From Spirochaetales bacterium UBA6872 (GTDB lineage Bacteria > Spirochaetota > Spirochaetia > Sphaerochaetales > Sphaerochaetaceae), in the NCBI GenBank assembly GCA_002452215.1, contig DKCO01000045.1, positions 1-61,941 on the forward strand: a stretch of 61,941 nucleotides of DNA, written 5' to 3'. Shown here piece after piece: positions 16,456 to 26,185 of the stretch. A program made the translations under genes and the position numbers. Each line of letters opens with the position of its first letter. Position 1 is the first letter of the stretch. Below the pieces are notes generated by a model that was not told where the DNA came from, ran no database searches, and was given only the letters and a program-made list of their open reading frames with translations.

Positions 16456-17446
16456 TCTCAGCTAGCGCATCGGTTAGAATCGATTTTGTTTGTTTTATGG
16501 CATAGAATACTGAACTGCGCCTAATCCCAAGATGCTCTGCAATCTCATTCTGATTCAAGCCTCTCTTGAGTCTTTTTGACTTTTCAAGGCTTAGGATGTA
16601 ATAGTTGTATACTTTCGTGTATACGTTGTTCAGGTTTCTGATCTTCTCGCTATCAGCTTCATATGCGATTTGGCCTCTTAGTTTCAAAAGGGTTTTGAAA
16701 TGCCTTGCGGCGGTATTTTGTTTCTTTTGCCATTTCTCGTTTATTTTTGTGCAAAGCTCGAATTTCAATGCATAGAAATAGGAAAATACCATGGGATCAA
16801 GATTCATGACACGAGAAATTGAATCAATGAAATATGGATTCTCCATTTGCGGGAGATACATTAGATATATCATCATGTGTTTTCTGCTGATTCTTTTTTC
16901 CAATGACTTTGCAAGCCTGATCTCCCTAGGTGCTAAATCGAGCGCGAAATCATTGCAATCGCTGCTAGAGGAGATAAACTCAACGAGTGCTTTCATGTCC
17001 ATTGTGTATATTTCAGGTCGGTTTGTGCCATAGAATGGTTCTCTTTCGAAAAATTGAATCGAGTCTCTTGCCTCCAATTCATAAAGAAGATCCGATTTGT
17101 AGCTATCTTCGATATTCATACCCGCTTTGTTTCTTTTGTCGAGCGACCGCGCTTTGAATTTGCATATTGATGTTATGTAGCTGTTGTAAGTCTTGCCTAT
17201 GTAGCGATATGAGTCCACGATTCGTTCCACATCATCTCGCAGACAAAGGTAGATTTCAGCAGCCTCATCTTCATTCAGAAATAGATTTCGAATCGGAAGC
17301 TCGTATATCAATATCTGGGTTCTGTCGAAGATGACTTTCTTCATCGACTCCCTCTTGCTCTCTCTAGCATCCATTTGATTGAATTCAACAACGATATTGC
17401 TAAATCGTTGATCCTCTTGCAATGAGTAGTAGTTGCAGTTTTTCAT
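16442..17446 (-). CDS. Sigma-factor-like protein, spirochaete type
   Basis: 334 residues. Residues about 55-110 (LFLNEDEAAEIYLCLRDDVE through SYITSICKFKARS) resemble sigma70 region 2, with a conserved aromatic, DNA-melting-like helix. The C-terminus LNQNEIAEHLGIRRSSVFYA is a clear region-4-type helix-turn-helix. The middle is helical with no motif I can name. It may be a divergent alternative sigma factor or a transcription regulator derived from one. GGAGGG lies five bases before the ATG at 17446; the frame also allows TTG at 17458, inside that site. It stands alone between nrnA and rdgB. Confidence 0.6.
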   Translation of the reverse strand: MKNCNYYSLQEDQRFSNIVVEFNQMDARESKRESMKKVIFDRTQILIYELPIRNLFLNEDEAAEIYLCLRDDVERIVDSYRYIGKTYNSYITSICKFKARSLDKRNKAGMNIEDSYKSDLLYELEARDSIQFFEREPFYGTNRPEIYTMDMKALVEFISSSSDCNDFALDLAPREIRLAKSLEKRISRKHMMIYLMYLPQMENPYFIDSISRVMNLDPMVFSYFYALKFELCTKINEKWQKKQNTAARHFKTLLKLRGQIAYEADSEKIRNLNNVYTKVYNYYILSLEKSKRLKRGLNQNEIAEHLGIRRSSVFYAIKQTKSILTDALAEIDCT

Positions 17447-17513
17447 TATTCCCTCCAACCCTTGAAATGCAAGAAGTATGCCAAGAAATTGAAGGTATGT
17501 ATTTTTGATTCAG

Positions 17514-18488
17514 CTAAAGGATTTTGCTAAAAAGATTTACGCAATAGGAAATAATATTTCCATTTTGATTTGAAATTGTTGCACCGGATGCAAGTCTATG
17601 GCCACCACCTCCGATAGAGGCTGCAATCTGGCCAACATCGATGCCTGAATTTCTCTTTGCTCTAAAGCCTAGTTCAAACTTTTCTTGCTTTGTCTTTATA
17701 AAGACAACAGCCTTTATTCCATCCACTGTCAGCATCTGCTGGTAGATTGTATCAGATAGACGAGCATATGGAGATTCTTTTCCCTGGTATATTATCGCTA
17801 GTTGCCCGTCATAGAAAAGCCTTGAGTTTTCTATAAGCGATGATGCTGTCTTAAGTTCATCGAGGCTCTTTCCATCATTCAAAGTATCGTAGATTTCGTA
17901 TGGATTAACGCCATATTGAGAAAAAAGCGATGCTTTTTGAAATGCATAAGGCCCAGTCTTGTCAGAAAGGAAGTGGAAAAAGCCTGTATCAGTTGCTAAG
18001 CCAATATATAGATATGTTGCAAGCTCTTTATCAAGGTCAATGCCCAGAGCACATCGCAATTCTTCTATCAATAGGGTAGTGGATGGTGATTCGGCAACTA
18101 TATATGACATCTCTTCAGGAATGAAAAGCTTTCCCGAAGAGTGGTGGTCTATGACAATTGTCGGCAGATCCTCAAGCCCGATATATGCATCTCCAAGCCT
18201 GTCAATAGTAGAGCAATCAACAATCGCGACTAAAGGTTTTTTTGCAATAAATTCTCTTGGAGCGCATGGAAGAATATCATTGATAAGGAAAGCAAGCTCC
18301 TTTCTTTGGAATGGGCCGGAGTTCAATATTATGGCTTCCTTTCCAAGTTTTCGTGCAATCAATCCAAGAGCTAGGGAAGAAGAGAGAGCATCGCCATCTG
18401 GTGCTTTATGCGAAATGATGACAATGCTGTTGTTTTTCTCGATTTCACTAAGAATGCTTTTGGGGATTTCAGCAAATATACTTTCCAT
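17514..18488 (-). CDS. nrnA: DHH/DHHA1 phosphoesterase, NrnA-like
   Basis: 324 residues with the DHH family order: SHKAPDGDALSSSLAL near residue 27, VDCSTIDRLG near 92, IDHHSSG (the DHH motif) near 115, and the C-terminal DHHA1 motif GGGGHRLASGATI near 292. NrnA removes the last nucleotides of short RNA (nanoRNA) and dephosphorylates pAp; pGpG or c-di-nucleotide breakdown is an alternative for this family. Cytosolic and metal-dependent. The start overlaps the end of clpX by 20 bases, so it is the last gene of the tig-clpP-clpX operon. Confidence 0.88.
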   Translation of the reverse strand: MESIFAEIPKSILSEIEKNNSIVIISHKAPDGDALSSSLALGLIARKLGKEAIILNSGPFQRKELAFLINDILPCAPREFIAKKPLVAIVDCSTIDRLGDAYIGLEDLPTIVIDHHSSGKLFIPEEMSYIVAESPSTTLLIEELRCALGIDLDKELATYLYIGLATDTGFFHFLSDKTGPYAFQKASLFSQYGVNPYEIYDTLNDGKSLDELKTASSLIENSRLFYDGQLAIIYQGKESPYARLSDTIYQQMLTVDGIKAVVFIKTKQEKFELGFRAKRNSGIDVGQIAASIGGGGHRLASGATISNQNGNIISYCVNLFSKIL

Positions 18489-19710
18489 CCTTTATTATCC
18501 TTGGCGTGGTTTTATTAATTACGTTGTCTTTATCTATTATGACTTCTGATACGCCTTTTTCTGAAGGAATGTCATATGAAATCCCAAGCATTAGATTCTC
18601 GACAATCGATCTGAGGCCTCTGGCTCCTGTATTTTGCTCAAATGACTGCTGGGCAATTGCTTCAATTGCATCTTCTGTGAATGTAAGCTTTACATTGTCA
18701 AGTGCAAAAGAAGCCTCATATTGCTTTATTATTGAGTTCTTTGGCTCTGTCAAAACCCTTACAAGATCATCCTTTGAAAGATTGTTCAGATATGTATGTA
18801 TTGGCAATCTTCCAATGAATTCTGGGATCAAACCAAACTTTACAAGATCATCTGGATGCAATTGAGAATACAAAGAACCAAGATCTTTTTCTTTTTTGTC
18901 TTTTATTGTTGCGCCAAAACCCATTGCCGATGTCGATATTCTCTTCTCTATGACTTTATCCAAGCCGACAAAAGCTCCACCGCAGATAAAGAGTATATCT
19001 TTTGTGTTGATCTTAAGCATCTCTTGGTTTGGGTGCTTTCTTCCGCCTTGGGGAGGTACTGATGCAACTGTTCCTTCGATTATCTTCAACAAGGCTTGTT
19101 GTACACCTTCTCCCGATACATCCCTTGTGATCGATACATTCTCACCCTTTTTTGATATTTTATCGATCTCGTCGATGAACACGATGCCTTTCTCAGCCTT
19201 CGGAATATCATAATTGGCAGCTTCGATGAGCTTTAGAAGTATGTTCTCGACATCTTCTCCAACATATCCTGCCTCTGTGAGTGTAGTTGCATCTGCAATT
19301 GCGAATGGAACATTCAGCTTTCGCGCAAGAGTTCTAGCCAAGAGCGTCTTTCCAGTTCCTGTAGGGCCAATTATGAGAATGTTTGACTTGTCGAGCTCAA
19401 CTCCCATCTCTTCAACTTTCTTTTGGAACTTGACTCTCTTATAATGGTTGTAAACAGCAACAGACAAGACTTTTTTTGCATCGTCTTGCCCAATTACGTA
19501 TTGATCAAGGTACTCCTTTATCTCAACAGGTGAGGGGATTACAAGATCGGAGCCCTCGTAGCCAGAGCCACTAGGACTGCTTGTGTTCATTATTTCATTG
19601 CATGTTCTGATGCAATCTTCGCATATTGCAACACCTGGTCCTGTTACAACCTTTGTTGTCGCATCTATTGGGCGTCCGCAAAAAGAACAATATTTTACAC
19701 TTCTTGCCAT
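18469..19710 (-). CDS. clpX: ATP-dependent protease ATPase ClpX
   Basis: 413 residues. The N-terminal zinc domain has cysteines at 8, 11, 30 and 33 (CSFC, then CEDC). The AAA+ domain has Walker A GPTGTGKT near 115, Walker B VFIDEIDK near 176, the pore loop GYVGED near 147, the IGF-type loop region around 265 and sensor 2 GARGLRS near 367. It unfolds substrates and feeds them to ClpP. It follows clpP with one base between stop and start, so both are made together; a weak AGAAAG precedes the ATG. Confidence 0.97.
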   Translation of the reverse strand: MARSVKYCSFCGRPIDATTKVVTGPGVAICEDCIRTCNEIMNTSSPSGSGYEGSDLVIPSPVEIKEYLDQYVIGQDDAKKVLSVAVYNHYKRVKFQKKVEEMGVELDKSNILIIGPTGTGKTLLARTLARKLNVPFAIADATTLTEAGYVGEDVENILLKLIEAANYDIPKAEKGIVFIDEIDKISKKGENVSITRDVSGEGVQQALLKIIEGTVASVPPQGGRKHPNQEMLKINTKDILFICGGAFVGLDKVIEKRISTSAMGFGATIKDKKEKDLGSLYSQLHPDDLVKFGLIPEFIGRLPIHTYLNNLSKDDLVRVLTEPKNSIIKQYEASFALDNVKLTFTEDAIEAIAQQSFEQNTGARGLRSIVENLMLGISYDIPSEKGVSEVIIDKDNVINKTTPRIIKDGKYIC

Positions 19711-19711
19711 A

Positions 19712-20308
19712 TTACTTTCTCATCACCTTGTCCACAATACCATACTCGAGTGCTGAATCAGCATCCATGTAGTAGTCTCTTGATATATCTTTCAAGATCT
19801 CTCCCTTGCTTTTGCCTGTATGCTCAGAAAGAAGGCGAGTGGTGACTTCCTTGATCCTTTGGAGCTCCTTGCTCGATATTAGGATGTCGCTTGCTTGGCC
19901 TTGCGCTCCGCCTGATGGCTGATGGATCATAACTCTTGCATTTGGAAGAATAGCTCTCTTACCATTTTTGCCAGATGCAAGCAAAATAGCAGCCATTGAA
20001 CAAGCCTGTCCTATGCAAATCGTACATACATCGCAAGAGATGTATTGGATTGTATCATAGATAGCTAGCCCAGCTGTCACAGAACCGCCCGGGCTATTTA
20101 TATAAAGGTTGATATCCTTTCCGGGTGCTTCGCTTTCAAGAAACAGAAGCTGTGCTACGACCAAGTCTGCCATTGCATCACCGATTTCTCCGTCGATAAA
20201 GATTATCCTGTCTTTTAAGAGACGCGAGAAGATATCATATTGTCTTTCGCCAGTGCCAGACTGTTCAATGACATATGGCACTAGTGTATTCAATCTTGGA
20301 TTGTTCAA
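19712..20308 (-). CDS. clpP: ATP-dependent Clp protease proteolytic subunit
   Basis: About 198 residues of serine protease S14. Catalytic serine in GQACSMAA, histidine in ARVMIHQP and aspartate in the RDYYMDADSALEYGIVD region are all present, so it is active. The frame reaches TTG 20323, but that codon lies within the GAGGAG site. The TTG at 20308 has GAGGAG eight bases upstream and gives the usual N-terminus (LVPYVIEQ near residue 8), so it is chosen. It lies four bases after tig and one before clpX. Confidence 0.95.
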   Translation of the reverse strand: MNNPRLNTLVPYVIEQSGTGERQYDIFSRLLKDRIIFIDGEIGDAMADLVVAQLLFLESEAPGKDINLYINSPGGSVTAGLAIYDTIQYISCDVCTICIGQACSMAAILLASGKNGKRAILPNARVMIHQPSGGAQGQASDILISSKELQRIKEVTTRLLSEHTGKSKGEILKDISRDYYMDADSALEYGIVDKVMRK

Positions 20309-20312
20309 GTAA

Positions 20313-21659
20313 TTACTCCTCAATGTTCTTATTCTTGAATTCCTTGTAGCTCAGTTTTTTGCCAATTTTGAATGTGTTCTTCTCAAGAAGGAAAGGGATA
20401 ACCATCGAGAATTGCATGTTGTCTCTTATTGAGTCTTGATAGTATTTCTTCACATTCTCATCGCTTACGTTTTTGAGTTGCTCTTCGCAAGTCTTATTGT
20501 ACTCTTCCTCATTTATCTGGAAGTTCTCTTTTTTCTTGATCTCTTCCATTATAAGCTGCTCTTTCAAGTCTTTCTTTACTTCATCTTCCCAGCTCTTGAG
20601 AATTCCCTCTTTTGTCTGGTTTTGCATCTTGAAGAATGCCATTAGCTGTTCTTCTGGAAGCTGTGATTGCTGTATGAATCTCTTCCAGCTTTGCTCAAGC
20701 TCGAAATCAACCATCGATTGAGGAAGATTTATCTCTGTACTCTCTGAGATCTTTGCAAGAATGGCCTTAGTTTTAGCGTTTTTCTCCTCATTCTCGATCT
20801 CTTTCATCAAATCAGCTTTGATTCCTGCTCTTAGATCATCAACAGTCTTGTATTCTTCTTTGACATCTTGAGCAAACTCGTCGTCGATTTCAGGAAGTAT
20901 GCGAGTCTTGACTTCATCACACTTGACAAGGATCTTTACTGTCTTTCCTTCATAGCCAGGCACATTGTCATCTTCTGTATATGTCTTTTCTACAGTCTTC
21001 TCATCACCTTTTGACATGCCAATAACATCATCGTCAAGTTTGTAGAAGTTGTATCCTGAACCGATTGTGAATGTAAAGCCATCTCTTTTTGTGCTCTCAA
21101 CAGGCTTTTCTTCCTCATCAAGCTCAACATAATCGATTGTGATTATGTCTCCATTCTCGGCCTTGCCGTCTTTTGTCTTGACCATGGAGTTTTGCATTTG
21201 CAATTCCTTGATCTTGTCATCGATATCCTGGTCTGTTACTTCAACAGAGTCGATCTCGACATCCAGGCCTGTGTATGCTGGCAATGTAACCTTAGGCAAA
21301 GCATCATAGACTACTCTAAATGTTACATCCTTTCCTTTCTCGAATTTCAAGCTCTCTTCATCTTGCAATACTGGAGTGGAAAAAGAGAGAGGCTTCTGGT
21401 CGTCTGGCAATGAGTCGATAGCTATCTTAAGCTCTTCTTCCATAGTGTCATAGCTTGCCTCGTTTCTGATTTCGGAACCGAACTTTCTTTCGATTACAGA
21501 TGTTGGCACATGCCCTTTCCTGAAGCCTGGTACCTCAATGCTCTTTGCATATTTTGCGATTTTCTCCTCGTAAGACTTGTCGAGTGTTGCCGCATCTACA
21601 GTGATTGTAAGCTCAATCTGACTATTTTCGAGCTCCTTTACGCTTTTCTCAACGACCAT
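20313..21659 (-). CDS. tig: Trigger factor, ribosome-associated chaperone
   Basis: 448 residues, three-domain trigger factor. The N-terminal ribosome-binding domain contains GFRKGHVPTSVIERKFG near residue 45 (usual GFRxGxxP signature). The middle FKBP-type domain starts near 155 with DGKAENGDIITIDY, and the C-terminal helical arm follows. It binds nascent chains at the ribosome exit. AAGGATG precedes the ATG at 21659; the in-frame ATG at 21668 lies on this site. tig, clpP, clpX and nrnA form one operon. Confidence 0.96.
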   Translation of the reverse strand: MVVEKSVKELENSQIELTITVDAATLDKSYEEKIAKYAKSIEVPGFRKGHVPTSVIERKFGSEIRNEASYDTMEEELKIAIDSLPDDQKPLSFSTPVLQDEESLKFEKGKDVTFRVVYDALPKVTLPAYTGLDVEIDSVEVTDQDIDDKIKELQMQNSMVKTKDGKAENGDIITIDYVELDEEEKPVESTKRDGFTFTIGSGYNFYKLDDDVIGMSKGDEKTVEKTYTEDDNVPGYEGKTVKILVKCDEVKTRILPEIDDEFAQDVKEEYKTVDDLRAGIKADLMKEIENEEKNAKTKAILAKISESTEINLPQSMVDFELEQSWKRFIQQSQLPEEQLMAFFKMQNQTKEGILKSWEDEVKKDLKEQLIMEEIKKKENFQINEEEYNKTCEEQLKNVSDENVKKYYQDSIRDNMQFSMVIPFLLEKNTFKIGKKLSYKEFKNKNIEE

Positions 21660-21824
21660 AATTATCATCCTTTAAATAAAATGCTATTTTGTGTTTCAAT
21701 AACCAACTTAAAATAATAAAAATTAGCAATTTTGTATATAGGTCAAACTCTTTGAGATTCAAAATGGATTAAAGGTTTTGCCACTAAGCTGATTTCTTGT
21801 TCAAATGGTGCTCAAAAGCGTAGC

Positions 21825-21854
21825 AAAAAAATCTCCCCATGTTGATAGGGGAGA
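21825..21854 (-). terminator. Rho-independent terminator of the DUF3798 ABC operon
   Basis: Minus strand: TCTCCCC, a short loop, GGGGAGA, then seven T (21825-21831). It lies after the last gene of the ABC operon. The rest of 21660-21824 is AT-rich and should hold the tig promoter; I could not place its boxes with confidence. Confidence 0.85.
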
Positions 21855-21877
21855 CAATGGTTTTTAAAAATCTTTTG

Positions 21878-22351
21878 TTAGAATTCGATATCCATAGACA
21901 TGTCATCTTCTATGCTTGCATCCGATTCCTCGACTGCTTTCTGAGTCGATACGAACTCTTCTTTCCAGATGCTCTCATCGGCGCCTTTTACGAATGCAGG
22001 GATCGAAATAAGTGTCATTTCCTCTCCCACAGGCACCTTGAATTTGGCGCTTTTTATGACTTCATTGCCATTTTCGCTATATTTGACAGTCAAAGTATGC
22101 CTTTGTCCTGTTGCATATGAGTTGAGTCTTGTACGCCTTGGTATCTCCAGTGGCTCTTGATCGTCAATGCTTACCTCAACGATGCTAAGAGACGAATAGG
22201 TCGAGCCATTTGATTCCTTTGTATTGTTGTCTAGAAGGAACTGGTGTTGCTTGCCTGTGAAAAACAATACCACGGCAAGCAATACGATTAAGACGATAAG
22301 CGACAGACGTACAATGAGGCGTGTAGTCATTGAAAAATCCCTATCACTCAT
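21878..22351 (-). CDS. Small membrane-anchored protein of the ABC operon
   Basis: 157 residues. After a short cytoplasmic start (SDRDFSMTTRL) there is one membrane segment (about 13-35) and an extracytoplasmic domain with beta-rich composition (VEVSIDDQEPLEIPRRTRL). It is the last gene of the operon, three bases after the second permease, with GGAGG before the ATG at 22351. Proteins of this size and layout recur next to DUF3798 importers; DUF6672 is my tentative recall for the family, unverified. It may be an accessory subunit on the periplasmic side. The ORF extends upstream to 22399 but those codons lie inside the permease gene. Confidence 0.65.
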   Translation of the reverse strand: MSDRDFSMTTRLIVRLSLIVLIVLLAVVLFFTGKQHQFLLDNNTKESNGSTYSSLSIVEVSIDDQEPLEIPRRTRLNSYATGQRHTLTVKYSENGNEVIKSAKFKVPVGEEMTLISIPAFVKGADESIWKEEFVSTQKAVEESDASIEDDMSMDIEF

Positions 22352-22352
22352 A

Positions 22353-23504
22353 TTATGCCTCCCTCTTTTCTTTTGCACTGTTGGCTTGGCTTTCAGCAAT
22401 GTGCTTGGATTTGATGCTGTTTTCCCTACGTGCTCTTACTTCGTAAAGCACAAGAGCTAGTGTGATTACACCGTATGAGACAAATACTCTGAAATACTCG
22501 CCAAGCTGGGCTTGCCCTATGAGATTCTTTCCTGCATATGGGGAAACTATGAACATCGTATGGAAGAGTATTATCCCAAGAAAGACATTTCTTATGTTTG
22601 CTTTTGTTACAGATGCTCCGCCAACAAGCAATGCAGCAATCGAGAACATGCCGATTTGCGAGTGTGAGTTGTAAGTATTGAGTGTTCCCATGTTCGACAG
22701 ATAGATTATCATTCCGAATCCGGCAAGCACTGTCGATATTACAATAGAAAGAATCCTTGTCCTTTCGACATTGATTCCAGCCTCACGAGCCACTTCCATA
22801 TCTTGTCCTACAGCTCTCATGTCCTGCCCAAGCTTTGTCTTTTTGAACCAAAGTATGAAAAAACACAACAGTACAATGATCAATATTGTCAAGATTGGAA
22901 TCTGGACCTGGCCGATTTGTATCGATAGGAAATTGTCAAGTGACTTTCTTAACCCAATGGATCCCTTTGCACCTGCAAGGTTGACTGTGTTTCTTACCCC
23001 ATAACCCCTTGGAAGGATCAATGACGATGAGCGCATTGGAATCAAGCTCCCCATTGCATAGAGCACAATCAGCTGGTATATTCCGTTCATGAAGAAGGAG
23101 ATTATATATGATGTGACCATCTCTCTTCCCTTTGCTTTGTTGAGCATATGCCCGCAAATCCATCCAAGCATTATTGAAATTGGCACTGATATGATTGCTG
23201 CAAGCAACAATCCTGGGATTCCTACAATTGACCAGTCTGTTACGAATATGAGTCCTATCTGGCCTGCCATTGCACCCAGCGTCATTCCGAAGTTCAACCC
23301 CATTCCTGCCATAATGGGAATCAAAAGAGAAAGCACAAGGAAGCTGTTTCTGACGATTCTTGTGACTATATCCCTTGCAAGAGATGAAATCGGTTGCCCC
23401 GATAGCGGTATGCAAATTGCACAAAGGACAACAAACATCAAAGGAACAGTGTTGTTTATCAAGAATTCCTTTGCATCGAGTTTCTTCATTTTAGGCATTT
23501 TCAT
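22353..23504 (-). CDS. ABC transporter permease (BPD_transp_2), second subunit
   Basis: 383 residues with eight to ten hydrophobic helices of the nucleoside/sugar permease family (BPD_transp_2). The family core is visible in GLNFGMTLGAMAGQIG near 62 and in QDMEVAREAGINVERTRI near 257, which forms the coupling helix facing the ATPase. The ORF extends to 23804, but the ATG at 23504 overlaps the stop of the first permease (ATGA) with GGAGG eight bases upstream, and gives MKMPKMKKLDAKEF as a normal cytoplasmic start. Confidence 0.88.
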   Translation of the reverse strand: MKMPKMKKLDAKEFLINNTVPLMFVVLCAICIPLSGQPISSLARDIVTRIVRNSFLVLSLLIPIMAGMGLNFGMTLGAMAGQIGLIFVTDWSIVGIPGLLLAAIISVPISIMLGWICGHMLNKAKGREMVTSYIISFFMNGIYQLIVLYAMGSLIPMRSSSLILPRGYGVRNTVNLAGAKGSIGLRKSLDNFLSIQIGQVQIPILTILIIVLLCFFILWFKKTKLGQDMRAVGQDMEVAREAGINVERTRILSIVISTVLAGFGMIIYLSNMGTLNTYNSHSQIGMFSIAALLVGGASVTKANIRNVFLGIILFHTMFIVSPYAGKNLIGQAQLGEYFRVFVSYGVITLALVLYEVRARRENSIKSKHIAESQANSAKEKREA

Positions 23505-24562
23505 CTTGTTGCCTCCGTTTTTCTTGTCAAAGCATATAGGATCATGCCGTTTGAGACTATGATTCTGATTACTTCTGACATATCTGTATGGATCAATGAG
23601 TTCATTACAGATGGTGTCATTGTCACAATGCCTTGAAAGAGTATGGTTCCTATAATCACATTTGTGATAGAGGCTTTGTTGACACTCGCACCACCAATCA
23701 ATATTGCTGATACAGCGGGAAGCGCCATGTAAAATGGAGCATTGTAAAGCTGTATGAAGCCGAAACTCTGCTGGTAGACAAGGATGCCCAATGCACCAAG
23801 CCATGTGGACATTATTACAGAGAGGGTTCTTGTCCTGTCTATGTCAATTCCTGAGGCACGTGCAAATGTTGCATTTGATCCAACAGCTGTCATTGCTGTT
23901 CCTGTCTTTGTATGCAAGAAAGCCCACATCCCCAGAGCCAGAAGCGCGAAGAACAGGATCATGCCAGTTGGTATAGTCAAATGGCTGTTCAGTTTTATTG
24001 CTAAGAAATCATTCAGTATATGGTAATAGTAGCCTTCTGTGGAAATAGTTGTCCTTAGTCCGGATCCTGCGTATCCCCAGACCATTGCTGGGTTGGAGTA
24101 GGGGAGAAGAAGCCACATCATACACATGAACGATACAGCAGAAAAGCCAACGTATGTAGCAATCATCATCTCTCCGCCCTTTACTTTGTTCAAAAGCTTT
24201 CCGTAGCCCCATCCGAACAATAGAGAGATTGGAGTTGCATACAAAATCGCTAGCCAGAAAGAGACCGGGCCTGCGATGTTCGTTTGGAGCGAAAGAGTTG
24301 CACCTAAAAGTCCAGCTATTATCCCAAGGGGCAAGCCGAAATTCAAGCCGCATCCGGAATGGATCATTGGCACCATTGCAAGTACCATTACAGCGTTCAT
24401 TCCAAATCTGTTGAGAACATCGGAAAGCGATGTTGAAATGCTTACACCCGCAAATGGTGCGATTATAAACAGAACAAGCAGAAAGCATGCGATTATCAGT
24501 CTCGGAAGACCAAAATCCCTAAGAGCTTTAACAAATTTGTTTTCATTCGATATTGTTTGCAT
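23501..24562 (-). CDS. ABC transporter permease (BPD_transp_2), first subunit
   Basis: 353 residues, about ten hydrophobic segments, with GCGLNFGLPLGIIAGLLG near 70 and the coupling-helix region SNATFARASGIDIDRTRTL near 233. It is homologous to the second permease; the two form the membrane channel. It starts with ATG directly after the ATPase stop (TAA, no gap) and its stop overlaps the next start. The substrate is unknown; in this family it is a sugar, nucleoside or related small molecule. Confidence 0.88.
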   Translation of the reverse strand: MQTISNENKFVKALRDFGLPRLIIACFLLVLFIIAPFAGVSISTSLSDVLNRFGMNAVMVLAMVPMIHSGCGLNFGLPLGIIAGLLGATLSLQTNIAGPVSFWLAILYATPISLLFGWGYGKLLNKVKGGEMMIATYVGFSAVSFMCMMWLLLPYSNPAMVWGYAGSGLRTTISTEGYYYHILNDFLAIKLNSHLTIPTGMILFFALLALGMWAFLHTKTGTAMTAVGSNATFARASGIDIDRTRTLSVIMSTWLGALGILVYQQSFGFIQLYNAPFYMALPAVSAILIGGASVNKASITNVIIGTILFQGIVTMTPSVMNSLIHTDMSEVIRIIVSNGMILYALTRKTEATR

Positions 24563-26158
24563 TTATCTACTTTCCCCTTTCTTCCCAACCATTAGAAGCC
24601 CGAATTCGGAGGAAGGCTCAGAGGCGGGGAGAATGCCAGCGATTTTGCCATCCGTGACTATTGCGATTCTATCGCAACATTGCCTAAGTTCTTCAAGCTC
24701 TGATGAGATCATGATTATTGTCGTTCCCATTTTCCTGTTGTATTGTCTCAAGGCATCAAGCACCAGAGCCTTGGCGCCTATATCTATTCCTCTTGTTGGC
24801 TCTGAGACGAACATCAGGCTTGGCTCAAGTGCAAATGTCTTTGCAAGGCATATCTTTTGCTGGTTGCCACCAGAGAGTTCCTTTGCCTTTTGCTTTGATG
24901 ATGTGCATTTGATTTGCAATTGCTTTATGTATTTCTCTGTTACTTGTTCGATTGCTTTGTTGTCTCTCCATTTTATAAACAGATATTTTTTCAGGAACAT
25001 GTTTTGGCTTTGCATGGCCGTGAATGATATGTTCCATTCAAGGCTTTCATCCAGTAGCAATCCGACTCCGCGCCTGTCTTCGGAAACAAATGCAAGCCGA
25101 TGGTCAAGGCATGATTTCGGATTGTTCAAAGGTATTTTCTCTCCCTTGAACTCTATATTGCCGCCAGCGGGGTAGAGCCCCATGATGCCATTTGGAATTC
25201 CGAGTTTTCCTTGGCCGGCAAGACCGCCTATTCCAAAGATCTCGCCTTCCTTTACATCAAGCTCTACGTTCTTTACGGTCTCTCCAGGCATGTCGACCCA
25301 AAGATTTGATATTTTCAGGATGGTTTTCCCAGGCGCACGTCTCTCCTCTTCTTCTTTCTTGCTGTAAGACGAGATTTCGCGTCCCACCATCAATTTTGCC
25401 ATTTCTGTTATCGATGTATCTTTTGCATTGAGCTCTGCACAAATCTTGCCATCTCTCATTACGATGACTTTGTCCGATACATCAAGTATTTCTTGAAGCC
25501 TATGTGTTATGAATATTACAGCAATCCCAGCCTTTGAGAGTTTTTTGATTGACTCTAAGAGTGCATCTGCTTCTTTTTCTGCAAGTACAGCAGTCGGTTC
25601 ATCCAAGACGAGAAGCTTTATATTAGGCTTCGATATCTCTCTTGAGATTTCTGTAAATTGCTTATGGCCAACAGGCATAGATGAAACAAGCATGTCGGGA
25701 TCCAGATCAACTCCGAGCTTCTCTATTGCCTCTATTGCAATCCTGTGCATTTCCTTTCTATCAAGAGTGTCGACTCTTTTGCCAAAGACGATATCCAGTA
25801 TATTTCTTTTTTCAGGTTCCCTGTTCAGAACGATATTCTCTGTTGCGGAGAAATCGGGAAGCAATGAAAATTCTTGGTGCACCATCCCGATTCCAGACTT
25901 CAAGGCATCATGAGGAGAAGAAAAATGCACAACTTTTCCCTCGATCAGCATCTCGCCGCCATATCCTCCTGTATCTTTTATCACGTTCATTCCAAAGAGG
26001 ATGTTCATCAAAGTGCTTTTCCCAGCACCATTCTCGCCAACAAGGCCTATTACCTCGCCTGGTTTAACTTGGAAGGAAATATCCTTTAGGACAACATTGC
26101 CATTGAAATCCTTGCTGATATTCCGCATTTCCAATAGATTTTCGCTTGTATTGCTCAT
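24563..26158 (-). CDS. ABC importer ATPase with two nucleotide-binding domains
   Basis: 531 residues, fused double ATPase of the sugar/nucleoside importer type. The first domain has Walker A GENGAGKST near 38, Walker B LLVLDEPTA near 180 and a non-canonical signature in MPVGHKQFTEISRE. The second domain has GIGGLAGQGK in place of a consensus Walker A near 306, a canonical LSGGNQQK near 427 and a SEPTRGID Walker B, as in RbsA-like proteins. Thus each site may be asymmetric. It follows the binding protein after a stable hairpin and precedes two permeases. Confidence 0.92.
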   Translation of the reverse strand: MSNTSENLLEMRNISKDFNGNVVLKDISFQVKPGEVIGLVGENGAGKSTLMNILFGMNVIKDTGGYGGEMLIEGKVVHFSSPHDALKSGIGMVHQEFSLLPDFSATENIVLNREPEKRNILDIVFGKRVDTLDRKEMHRIAIEAIEKLGVDLDPDMLVSSMPVGHKQFTEISREISKPNIKLLVLDEPTAVLAEKEADALLESIKKLSKAGIAVIFITHRLQEILDVSDKVIVMRDGKICAELNAKDTSITEMAKLMVGREISSYSKKEEEERRAPGKTILKISNLWVDMPGETVKNVELDVKEGEIFGIGGLAGQGKLGIPNGIMGLYPAGGNIEFKGEKIPLNNPKSCLDHRLAFVSEDRRGVGLLLDESLEWNISFTAMQSQNMFLKKYLFIKWRDNKAIEQVTEKYIKQLQIKCTSSKQKAKELSGGNQQKICLAKTFALEPSLMFVSEPTRGIDIGAKALVLDALRQYNRKMGTTIIMISSELEELRQCCDRIAIVTDGKIAGILPASEPSSEFGLLMVGKKGESR

Positions 26159-26185
26159 TATTTATCCTTGAAAATAGATCAAAAG

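Noticed and set aside
22353..23804. Long N-terminal extension of the second permease
   Set aside because: The extra 100 codons lie inside the first permease gene in another frame and are Cys/His rich; an SD-supported ATG at 23504 gives the family start.
24276..25175. Long plus-strand ORF of 299 codons opposite the ABC ATPase
   Set aside because: It is the antisense of a strongly conserved double ATPase, lacks protein-like motifs and is rich in Ser, Pro and Arg as expected of a shadow frame.
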